DNA of 64,000 nucleotides, taken from positions 992,001 through 1,056,000 of the forward strand of contig NZ_JQMM01000001.1 in the NCBI RefSeq assembly GCF_000744735.1, in the 5' to 3' direction. The stretch is from Porticoccus hydrocarbonoclasticus MCTG13d. Its GTDB lineage: Bacteria > Pseudomonadota > Gammaproteobacteria > Pseudomonadales > Porticoccaceae. The first letter of the stretch is position 1. Each line of letters begins with the position of its first letter. Position numbers and translations under genes: made by a program. The notes beneath the pieces were generated by a model. It did no database searches, was not told the DNA's origin, and was given only the letters and a program-made list of their open reading frames with translations. Shown piece by piece: positions 57,071-64,000 of the stretch.

Positions 57071-58288
57071 TTACGCGATTTTGGTCTGATTTCTGCCAGC
57101 TTCTTTGGCACGATACATGGCGCTGTCGGCAGCTTTCATGACGCCATCAAAATGCAGGGCGTCCTGTGCATCGGCAACGCCTATACTGACGGTCACCCGG
57201 ATATTGCCGCGGCGTCGTGAAGCGCCACGTTTCTTTTCGCCGCTGGACTGATAGCGTGGTCGATTTTTGTTGTCCCGGGTGGCCATGTCGTAATTTGCAA
57301 TATTCTTGCGCAGTTGTTCCAGGTAATCGACGACCTGCTCCCGTGTTTTGCCGCGAAACAGCAGGCAAAACTCCTCTCCCCCAAAGCGGTAGGCTCGTCC
57401 GCCCCCACTGACCCGGCGCAGTTGCGCGGCAATGGCACGAAGTACTTGGTCACCCAGGTCGTGACCATATTGATCATTGATGGATTTGAAATGGTCCACA
57501 TCCACCATCGCCAACGCATAGTGGTTTCCCATGGTGCGTACATCGCGGAGCAGTGCCCGCCGGTTGGGGATCTGGGTCAGTTCGTCCCGGTACACCATGT
57601 TGAGCAGGGCCTGGGTCTGGTTGATAATCAACAGTAATCCGGCGGCAGAAAACATGATTGAGGAAATATGCGGTAACTGAAACCATCCCACGGTGATAAA
57701 GCTGAAGAACACGCAGCCTGGCAGGCTGCTGTCCAGATACTCCCGGCGAAGCAATGGCAGGATGATGCTGAAGGTATAGACCAGTAGAAACAGTAATCCC
57801 GCTGTGGCGGATATCTTCAGGCCGAAAAAAGTACTTTCGTTGATGCCGGGCAGGAGGTGGGAAAACCAGAGGGGTTGCCACTGAAACAGGCTGATGATGA
57901 TCAGTGCAAAGATTGAGATGAAGGCCGTCAATACCAGAAAAGCCGGGTGTCGCCAGCCGGTGTCGGGGAGAATAATGAACACGCCCAGTATCAGTGGCAG
58001 ACAAAGTGAGATGAGGCTGAAGATCTGGTTGGCCGGCTCAGCATTCAATGGCGCCTGCAGGAAATGCCGAATCAGCCAGTAGCTGATCAGCATTGTCATG
58101 GCCGTACCCAGATTTTTGGATTGGTTTGCCAGTAAAGCCATGAAAGCGGCGAGCCCGCAGACGATGAAGGGCAACTGCTCCAGCAGAGCCCGTTGATCGT
58201 TGTTCAATGCGGGGTATTGCCAATAGGTGAAGACTGCCAGCATCAGGCAGAACATCGGGGCGAGCAGGCGAATAATAATTTGTGACAT
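57071..58288 (-). CDS. Membrane diguanylate cyclase
   Basis: About 405 residues: six to seven N-terminal membrane helices (to about residue 215) and a GGDEF domain with YRFGGEEF intact. No RxxD inhibitory site precedes the motif. A basic insert (NKNRPRYQSSGEKKRGASRR) interrupts the domain before its last strand, which is unusual. It should make c-di-GMP. The ATG at 58288 was chosen over a TTG at 58321. It converges with fur. Confidence 0.92.
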   Translation of the reverse strand: MSQIIIRLLAPMFCLMLAVFTYWQYPALNNDQRALLEQLPFIVCGLAAFMALLANQSKNLGTAMTMLISYWLIRHFLQAPLNAEPANQIFSLISLCLPLILGVFIILPDTGWRHPAFLVLTAFISIFALIIISLFQWQPLWFSHLLPGINESTFFGLKISATAGLLFLLVYTFSIILPLLRREYLDSSLPGCVFFSFITVGWFQLPHISSIMFSAAGLLLIINQTQALLNMVYRDELTQIPNRRALLRDVRTMGNHYALAMVDVDHFKSINDQYGHDLGDQVLRAIAAQLRRVSGGGRAYRFGGEEFCLLFRGKTREQVVDYLEQLRKNIANYDMATRDNKNRPRYQSSGEKKRGASRRRGNIRVTVSIGVADAQDALHFDGVMKAADSAMYRAKEAGRNQTKIA

Positions 58289-58435
58289 AACTGGCGAGTT
58301 GCGTTCGCCTTCCCTGTTCAAAAGATAATCAGTCTAAAAGGTTACGGCTGTTGCGTAAATATCCGGGCGCGAAGGCTATCTAATCATTTGTGGGCCATAT
58401 GGCTGTGTTCCAGACCCTATAAGAGCAGTGTGTAC

Positions 58436-59221
58436 ATGTGGAAATGGTTGAGATTAACAACAGTGTATTTGCTGCTCTTGTCCCCGGTTCCTGCAGTAGC
58501 AGACCGTTTTTGTTGGTTGCTGGCTGAAACCTATTACGAGCAACTCTACTGTGAAGTGCAGGCTGCGGGTCAGGGGGCTGACTTACCTTCATTGCTGGAC
58601 TTCCGGCGTAACAACGACAAAATTCAGGCTCTGTTGCTCAGGCGGCCTGCAGCCAGAGCCGGTATTGACGTTGCCGTGCCAGCCGATACCCGACTGCCTG
58701 TGCCGGAGATCGTTGAGGCAGCAGAGCCCCTCAAGATCGACAACGGACTGGATGGCTGTCAACTCGATCATCAGTGGTTGACTTGCGAGGGAGTTCGCTA
58801 CGTGCTGGTGAGCAATCTGGCCAATAGCAGGCTGGCGGGAGGTGTGCTCAAACCATCGAATAAAATGCGCATACCGGCATTTCGCGGGGCAATGGATGAT
58901 GGGATCGCCCGAGCTGACTACTTGGCGGCGGCCTATCGACAATATTTGGAGAAAATGATGGAAATCGGCCTTGGCGGGTCGACGTTTTCCTATGCGAAAT
59001 TTGTCTATCTGTTTGATGATGTAATAGCAAAGGGTGTGGATTTTGCGCAGCGCTTTGAAACGATGTTTGGTTTTCTGAAGGAGGATAAGCAGCGTCTGGC
59101 TGTTAACGAGTCGCAGCCAGACTCACTGGCGCTGCAGCCAGGACAGTGTGATCGGTTTGGGCGTCAGCTGGTGGTGTGCAATAACGGCAGAAAGAATTAT
59201 CTGTTTCGCCGACAGGATTAG
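58436..59221 (+). CDS. Exported protein of unknown function
   Basis: A 261-residue protein with a signal peptide (about 1-22, ending AVA). The mature part has scattered Cys residues (FCWLLAETYYEQLYCEVQ, DGCQLDHQWLTCEG, QCDRFGRQLVVC) that could form disulfides in the periplasm. A middle helical stretch (ADYLAAAYRQYLEKMMEIGL) is seen. I recognise no family. It overlaps the convergent gene by 4 bp. Confidence 0.75.
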   Translation: MWKWLRLTTVYLLLLSPVPAVADRFCWLLAETYYEQLYCEVQAAGQGADLPSLLDFRRNNDKIQALLLRRPAARAGIDVAVPADTRLPVPEIVEAAEPLKIDNGLDGCQLDHQWLTCEGVRYVLVSNLANSRLAGGVLKPSNKMRIPAFRGAMDDGIARADYLAAAYRQYLEKMMEIGLGGSTFSYAKFVYLFDDVIAKGVDFAQRFETMFGFLKEDKQRLAVNESQPDSLALQPGQCDRFGRQLVVCNNGRKNYLFRRQD

Positions 59222-59595
59222 TCGATCCGCTCTGCGCGTCCGTGTTCGATCACCCGCGAAGGTTTGGCAGACAATACCCGGTATGCCTTAAGCATATTAA
59301 ATACGGCGTGGCCAAGGTGCTGTTCTGCCATGGCCAGTTCGCGGGCGGTGATCATCTCGCGCTCGTGATTGCTCAGGTTGGCGGGGTCGCCGCCGAGTTC
59401 TGTATCAATGCGTTGCATTAGCTGATCGATAAACAGTTGGCTGTCTCCGCAGGACTGGTGTAAGCCGTCGGCATATTGTTTCACTGTTCCGGGGAGGTCG
59501 CGCATTGCCTGAAAAGAGGCTTTTGTATTTCGTATAGCCAGTCTGGCCGGCAACATGCTCAGGTTAAAGCTCGCTGATAAAAACTGGTGGATCAT
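59218..59595 (-). CDS. Small helical protein of unknown function
   Basis: A 125-residue, mostly helical protein (MREMITARELAMAEQHLGHA-like tract, FNMLKAYRVLSAKPSRVIEH), with no signal peptide and no known family. AGGAG-like bases (GGAGCC) precede the ATG. It lies between the exported protein and a small membrane protein. Confidence 0.65.
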   Translation of the reverse strand: MIHQFLSASFNLSMLPARLAIRNTKASFQAMRDLPGTVKQYADGLHQSCGDSQLFIDQLMQRIDTELGGDPANLSNHEREMITARELAMAEQHLGHAVFNMLKAYRVLSAKPSRVIEHGRAERID

Positions 59596-59761
59596 AACTG
59601 GCTCCTTCCGGGTTTCTTTGCGGAAATGTCAGTATAGCAGAGGTCTGCGGTCGACAATCCGCGGGTCTACCTCAAAAGGAATTACACGTGATTGGTTCAT
59701 GCGGCGATACGTTGGAGCGGCCAGCTTGTCACTTGAATGTTTTGCGAGGTCATTAATCGGG

Positions 59762-59866
59762 TTAGCCGATCATCGAAGCGGCGGCAATGAGCAATAGCAT
59801 GACGCCAACGCCTATCAGTACCAATTTTCCGACTCTGGCCAGTGTTTCTGTATCTTCTCTCTGCAC
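59762..59866 (-). CDS. Small single-pass membrane protein, 34 residues
   Basis: GTG start at 59866 with AGAGGG eight bases upstream. It has a charged N-terminus (QREDTETLARVGK), then one hydrophobic helix (LVLIGVGVMLLLIAAASMIG) at the C-terminus. No family can be assigned; it is too short for standard gene finding. It lies 71 bp from recN on the same strand, downstream of it. Confidence 0.5.
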   Translation of the reverse strand: MQREDTETLARVGKLVLIGVGVMLLLIAAASMIG

Positions 59867-59936
59867 GGTAACGCCCTCTTATTATGGAGAAAGGGCCCAG
59901 CATAGCGGTTTGAATGCTTGAATTTATTGATCTGTA

Positions 59937-61619
59937 TCAAGCAGTTTGTTCACCCAATTGTAGCATTTCCCTGGCATGACTGAGGCTGGTATCAGTCGTT
60001 CTTGCACCTCCGAGCATGCGTGCGATTTCATTGGTGCGGTCAGCACCTGAAAGCGACCGGATACCGCTGTTGGCAGAATGTTCGCCGGTGGTTTTTGTTA
60101 CCAGCAGGTGGTGGTGAGCGCAGGCGGCAACCTGTGGCAGATGCGTTACGCAAATAACCTGTCCCTGCCCTCCGAGCTGGCGTAACAGTTTGCCTACCAC
60201 ATCTGCGGTGGCGCCACCAATGCCCACATCCACCTCGTCGAAAACCAGGGTGGGGACCGCCGAATGGTTTGCAGCGATAACCTGGATAGCCAAACTGATT
60301 CGTGAAAGCTCGCCACCAGATGCGACTTTGGCAAGGGGTCTTGGCGGTTCACCGGGATTGGTGGTGATCAGAAATTCGATGGTCTCCATGCCGTTGGCTG
60401 TTAATTGCCCCGATTTGACCGGGGTAAGTTGAGGTATGAATTTTGTGCCATCCATCGAAAGTGCCGAAAACTGCTGTTCAACCAGTGCAGAAAATACAGT
60501 TGCCGCGGCTGTTCGGCGGGCCGTGAGATTTTCTGCCAGCGAGAGGTACTGGTCGGAGAGGGTGGCGGCCTGTTGTCGAAGTTTTTCAATACTACCCTCG
60601 CCACCGGCAAGATTGTCCAGTTCTTCCTGTAGCGCCAGACGTTTGGCCGTTAGCTCTGGTGGGTCGATGCGGTGTTTGCGCGCCAACTGATAGATGGCGC
60701 TCAAGCGTGTTTCCAGTTGCAGTAGCCGCTCCGGGTCCAGTTCGAATTTGTCCAGATGTTGCTGGATTTCACGGCTGGCTTCCGCCACTTCAATGGCCGC
60801 ACTGTTCAGCAGATTTTCTGCCTCAATCAGCTCAGCAGGTTTGCCGGGCATGTTGGCCAGCAACTGTAAGGCCTTGCCTAGGCTGTCTTGCAAGTTGAAG
60901 TCTTCTGCTTCACAGCAGAGCTGTAACAACGACCCGCTGTCCCTGAGTATGGCCTCTGCATTTCCCAATTGCTGTTGCTGGTGTTCCAGCTGTTCCAGCT
61001 CACCTTCTGCCAGGGACAGTTCATCCAGTTCCGATAACTGAAATGTGAGCAGTTCCCGTCTGGCATTCAGTTCGTCTGAGGCGTTCTCCAGCTTATCCAG
61101 CAGCTGTGTTGTGGTCGCCCACTGTTGATAAATCTGTCGCAACTCGCCAGCCAGCTCCGAACATCCGGCAAAGCTGTCCAGTATTTTGTGATGGGTCTCC
61201 CTGCGCAACAGGGACTGGTGTTCATGCTGGCTGTGAATGTCGATCAGCATCTCGCCAAGCTCACGCAGCTGCTGCATGGTGGCGGCCTGGCCATTGATGT
61301 AGCCCCGGGATCGGCCTTCGCGGGTCAACAGCCTCCGCAATAATACTTCGTCACCGTTTTCGGCAAAATCGTTATCGATCAACCACTGTCGGGCCGCTAC
61401 AATCTCTGTCAGATCAAATAATGCTGAGACCTCGGCGCGTTCCTGGCCCTGGCGAATCCGATCTGTATCGGCGCGATCTCCCAGCGCCATTGCCAGGGCG
61501 TCGAGCACCAGGGACTTGCCTGCGCCGGTTTCGCCGGTCAATGCTGTCATGCCGACACCGAAATCCACTTCGAGGGATTCCACCAGCGTGAAATGTTTGA
61601 CTGTCAGGGTAGTAAGCAC
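59937..61619 (-). CDS. recN: DNA repair protein RecN
   Basis: A 560-residue SMC-like ATPase: Walker A GMTALTGETGAGKSLVLDAL at the N-terminus, long coiled coils from about 150 to 370, and the C-terminal signature VASGGELSRISLAIQ and Walker B VLVFDEVDVGIGG, written VFDEVDVGIGG. It acts in double-strand-break repair. No clear LexA box (CTG-N10-CAG) was found upstream, although recN is SOS-controlled in many relatives. Confidence 0.97.
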   Translation of the reverse strand: MLTTLTVKHFTLVESLEVDFGVGMTALTGETGAGKSLVLDALAMALGDRADTDRIRQGQERAEVSALFDLTEIVAARQWLIDNDFAENGDEVLLRRLLTREGRSRGYINGQAATMQQLRELGEMLIDIHSQHEHQSLLRRETHHKILDSFAGCSELAGELRQIYQQWATTTQLLDKLENASDELNARRELLTFQLSELDELSLAEGELEQLEHQQQQLGNAEAILRDSGSLLQLCCEAEDFNLQDSLGKALQLLANMPGKPAELIEAENLLNSAAIEVAEASREIQQHLDKFELDPERLLQLETRLSAIYQLARKHRIDPPELTAKRLALQEELDNLAGGEGSIEKLRQQAATLSDQYLSLAENLTARRTAAATVFSALVEQQFSALSMDGTKFIPQLTPVKSGQLTANGMETIEFLITTNPGEPPRPLAKVASGGELSRISLAIQVIAANHSAVPTLVFDEVDVGIGGATADVVGKLLRQLGGQGQVICVTHLPQVAACAHHHLLVTKTTGEHSANSGIRSLSGADRTNEIARMLGGARTTDTSLSHAREMLQLGEQTA

Positions 61620-61689
61620 CAGTAATGCCTGTTTGTGTGAAGTGACATCAGAAGAACAATGTTATACACAATTTTTAAGCGCGTCTGCC

Positions 61690-61717
61690 CTTGAAACATG
61701 GGGCAATGGCCCAATAT
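61690..61717 (+). promoter_or_regulatory. Sigma-32 promoter of grpE
   Basis: CTTGAAA (61690-61696), a 13-bp spacer and CCCAATAT (61710-61717) fit the RpoH consensus. It lies 57 bp before the grpE start. Confidence 0.8.
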
Positions 61718-61774
61718 AGCGGGTTGAAGCAAAGTCCTGAAGCAGCGTATTCAATAGAAGAAGGGAGATGTTGC

Positions 61775-62359
61775 GTGTCAACAGAACAAAATCATCAGGA
61801 GCCGGATCCACAGGATCCCGGTTCAGAGGGCGCCGCTGAGTCGCGGCCTGAAGTAGAGCAGTCAGAGGCGCAATCAGCAACCGGCGAGGTTGAACAGTTG
61901 ACGACCGATCTGGCCAACGCCAAGGACCAGGTGCTGAGAACCCATGCGGAAATGCAGAACCTGCGACGGCGTATGGAGCGCGATGTGGAAAACGCACACA
62001 AGTATGCTCTCGAAAAGTTTGTCGGTGAGCTGTTGCCAGTGGTCGATAATCTTGAGCGTTCCATTCAGGCAATGACCGATGTCGGCGATGAGTTCAAAGC
62101 GGTCAGTGACGGCATTGAGCTCACCCTAAAGAGCTTCCAGGATGTGCTGGCTCGCTTCAAGGTGGAAGCCATTGATCCCGGTGGTGAGGCGTTTAATCCC
62201 GACCTTCATCAGGCGATGAGTATGCTTGAAGTGCCTGATGTAACCCCCAACACCGTCATTGATGTGTTCCAGAAGGGTTACACACTCAATGGTCGGCTGA
62301 TTCGTCCTGCGATGGTGGTAGTCGCCAAGTTGGCAGCGAATAACACCGGCGAGCCTTGA
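61775..62359 (+). CDS. grpE: Nucleotide exchange factor GrpE
   Basis: A 194-residue DnaK co-chaperone: a coiled-coil N-terminal half (EQLTTDLANAKDQVLRTHAE, MQNLRRRMERDVENA) and a C-terminal wing (FNPDLHQAMSMLEVPDVTPN, VFQKGYTLNGRLIRPAMVVV). It releases ADP from DnaK. The GTG start was chosen because AAGGGAG precedes it; the frame is open upstream but that would extend through the promoter. Confidence 0.96.
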   Translation: MSTEQNHQEPDPQDPGSEGAAESRPEVEQSEAQSATGEVEQLTTDLANAKDQVLRTHAEMQNLRRRMERDVENAHKYALEKFVGELLPVVDNLERSIQAMTDVGDEFKAVSDGIELTLKSFQDVLARFKVEAIDPGGEAFNPDLHQAMSMLEVPDVTPNTVIDVFQKGYTLNGRLIRPAMVVVAKLAANNTGEP

Positions 62360-62382
62360 AATTCCGCAATGCGGGCCAATAT
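62355..62382 (+). promoter_or_regulatory. Sigma-32 promoter of dnaK
   Basis: CTTGAAA (62355-62361), a 13-bp spacer and GCCAATAT (62375-62382). The -35 box contains the grpE stop codon. Same spacing and nearly the same -10 as the grpE promoter. Confidence 0.75.
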
Positions 62383-62435
62383 ACAGACTCAGAAACCAAT
62401 TTTTACCAGTTTAAGCAAACCCGGAGAAACAGATA

Positions 62436-64000
62436 ATGGGCAAAATAATCGGAATTGACCTCGGCACCACTAATTCCTGTGTGGCTGTACTTGAGGGCGA
62501 CAAGCCGAAAGTGATCGAAAATGCCGAGGGCACGCGCACCACGCCGTCTATCGTCGCATTTGCCGAAGACAATGAAATTCTGGTGGGCCAGTCAGCCAAA
62601 CGCCAGGCTGTGACCAATCCCAGCAATACCCTGTTTGCCGTCAAGCGGCTGATTGGTCGTCGTTTTGATGACGATGTAGTGCAGAAAGACATCAAGATGG
62701 TGCCCTACAAAATCGTCAAGGCGGACAATGGCGATGCCTGGGTGGAAGTCAAAGGTGACAAAAAAGCGCCGCCGCAGATTTCGGCCGAAGTGCTGAAGAA
62801 AATGAAGAAGACGGCAGAAGACTATCTGGGTGAGAAAGTCACCGAGGCCGTCATTACGGTGCCAGCCTATTTTAATGACTCCCAGCGGCAGGCTACCAAG
62901 GATGCCGGTCGGATTGCGGGCCTCGATGTCAAGCGCATTATCAATGAGCCAACGGCTGCTGCGCTGGCCTATGGTATGGATCGTGATCCCGGCGACCGCG
63001 TTGTGGCTGTCTTCGATCTGGGTGGCGGTACTTTTGATATCTCAATCATTGAGATTGCCGATGTGGATGGTGAACACCAGTTTGAAGTGCTGTCCACAAA
63101 TGGTGACACATTCCTCGGGGGTGAAGATTTCGACCTGCGATTGATCGAGTACCTGGCCGCCGAGTTCAAAAAGGACAGCGGCATAGACCTGCACAGCGAT
63201 CCGCTTGCGCTACAACGTCTCAAAGAGGCTGCGGAGAAAGCCAAGATTGAGCTGTCATCCAGTCAGCAAACTGAAGTGAATTTACCCTACATTACTGCCG
63301 ATGCCACCGGTCCGAAACACCTGGTGGTCAAGCTGACTCGCTCCAAACTCGAGTCTCTGGTGGAAGAGCTGGTTGCCCGTTCCATGGAGCCGGTGAAAAT
63401 GGCTCTGAAAGACGCCGGAAAATCTGCTTCAGAAATTGATGATGTCATTCTGGTAGGTGGTCAGACCCGGATGCCCATGGTGCAAAAATACGTCACCGAT
63501 TTCTTCGGCAAAGAACCGCGCAAGGATGTCAACCCCGATGAGGCTGTTGCCGTTGGTGCCGCGATTCAGGCAGCGGTGATGTCCGGTGAAGTAAAAGACG
63601 TGCTTCTGCTGGATGTGACACCCCTGACCCTGGGTATTGAAACCATGGGTGGTGTGGCGACACCTCTGATTGAGAAAAACACCACGATCCCGACGAAAAA
63701 ATCGCAAATTTTCTCAACGGCAGATGATAATCAGCAAGCAGTAACGGTTCACGTAGTTCAGGGTGAGCGCAAGCAGGCAGCCGGCAATAAGTCATTGGGC
63801 CGTTTTGATCTGGCTGATATTCCCCCGGCACCTCGCGGCATGCCTCAGATTGAGGTGACTTTTGACATTGATGCAAATGGCATTCTCAATGTTAGTGCCA
63901 AAGACAAGGCTACTGGAAAAGAGCAGTCCATTATCATCAAGGCTTGCTCTGGCCTCTCAGATGACGAAATCGACAAAATGGTCAAGGATGCCGAGGCAAA
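62436..64000 (+). CDS. dnaK: Molecular chaperone DnaK (partial, runs off the edge)
   Basis: The first 521 residues of Hsp70: [31 protein letters not shown] and [14 protein letters not shown] in the ATPase domain, [20 protein letters not shown] linker and substrate-binding domain to [16 protein letters not shown], where the window ends. The C-terminal lid is outside. It folds proteins with GrpE (adjacent), DnaJ and IbpA. GGAGA precedes the ATG. Confidence 0.98.
   Translation, partial: MGKIIGIDLGTTNSCVAVLEGDKPKVIENAEGTRTTPSIVAFAEDNEILVGQSAKRQAVTNPSNTLFAVKRLIGRRFDDDVVQKDIKMVPYKIVKADNGDAWVEVKGDKKAPPQISAEVLKKMKKTAEDYLGEKVTEAVITVPAYFNDSQRQATKDAGRIAGLDVKRIINEPTAAALAYGMDRDPGDRVVAVFDLGGGTFDISIIEIADVDGEHQFEVLSTNGDTFLGGEDFDLRLIEYLAAEFKKDSGIDLHSDPLALQRLKEAAEKAKIELSSSQQTEVNLPYITADATGPKHLVVKLTRSKLESLVEELVARSMEPVKMALKDAGKSASEIDDVILVGGQTRMPMVQKYVTDFFGKEPRKDVNPDEAVAVGAAIQAAVMSGEVKDVLLLDVTPLTLGIETMGGVATPLIEKNTTIPTKKSQIFSTADDNQQAVTVHVVQGERKQAAGNKSLGRFDLADIPPAPRGMPQIEVTFDIDANGILNVSAKDKATGKEQSIIIKACSGLSDDEIDKMVKDAEA

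Noticed and set aside
61620-61690. LexA box upstream of recN
   Set aside because: No CTG-N10-CAG palindrome could be found in the spacer, so SOS control is not claimed.

Overview
The window is chromosomal DNA of a Gram-negative gammaproteobacterium, probably marine or environmental. The evidence is gene content and order: BamE lipoprotein, RND efflux, TonB/ExbBD heme uptake, the DXP isoprenoid pathway, and the ordered block ssrA-smpB-(transporter)-ratA-rnfH-bamE-fur...recN-grpE-dnaK. That block is a variant of the arrangement known from E. coli. The tmRNA encodes the tag ANDDNYALAA. I infer a Pseudomonas/Cellvibrio-like lineage but cannot name a genus from sequence alone.

Region 1 (1-12.9 kb) is core metabolism and stress response: a 2,4-dienoyl-CoA reductase-like SDR; an xseB-ispA-dxs operon; a spacer with two terminators and one good promoter (possible small RNAs); an HNH nuclease; a second SDR; an NSS transporter; an MDR oxidoreductase; a universal stress protein; an ibpA-type small heat-shock gene with a sigma-32 promoter and a ROSE-type RNA thermometer; a DegP/MucD protease; and a PA2779/PA2778-like pair. 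Region 2 (12.9-18.3 kb) is an RND efflux pump with a divergent TetR regulator and a clear palindromic operator. Region 3 (18.3-26.4 kb) is a complete heme-acquisition locus, tonB-exbB-exbD-hmuT-hmuU-hmuV diverging from receptor-hutX-hutZ-unknown, with a Fur box between the two arms.

Region 4 (26.6-37.7 kb) holds an orphan amino-acid-dehydrogenase-like protein, a diguanylate cyclase, a three-gene ACP / alpha-beta hydrolase / AMP-ligase operon, and two divergent catalase-peroxidases, one exported and one cytosolic.

Region 5 (37.7-52.9 kb) is accessory DNA, visibly AT-richer than its flanks in the 38-47 kb part, inserted at the 3' end of ssrA. A CP4-57/P4-type integrase sits beside ssrA. Exact 13-bp repeats occur at both ends of the main island (about 38.8-52.9 kb), and an apparently older insertion carrying a truncated hemoglobin lies to its left. 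The island carries a self-regulated envelope-modification locus: an LtaS-like sulfatase-fold transferase, facing an operon of GtrA flippase, GT2 glycosyltransferase, ArnT/PMT-like glycosyltransferase, response regulator and sensor kinase. Both transcription units are preceded by arrays of YTGAY half-sites repeating every 11 bp, the geometry of OmpR/PhoB-family binding. This is the best candidate in the window for an undescribed system. The right half of the island carries a coiled-coil protein, AlpA-like and HTH/zinc-ribbon regulators, a second tyrosine recombinase and a CoiA-like nuclease.

Region 6 (52.9-64 kb) is the conserved tmRNA/SmpB to DnaK segment. grpE and dnaK each have a sigma-32 promoter with the same 13-bp spacer; dnaK runs off the right edge.
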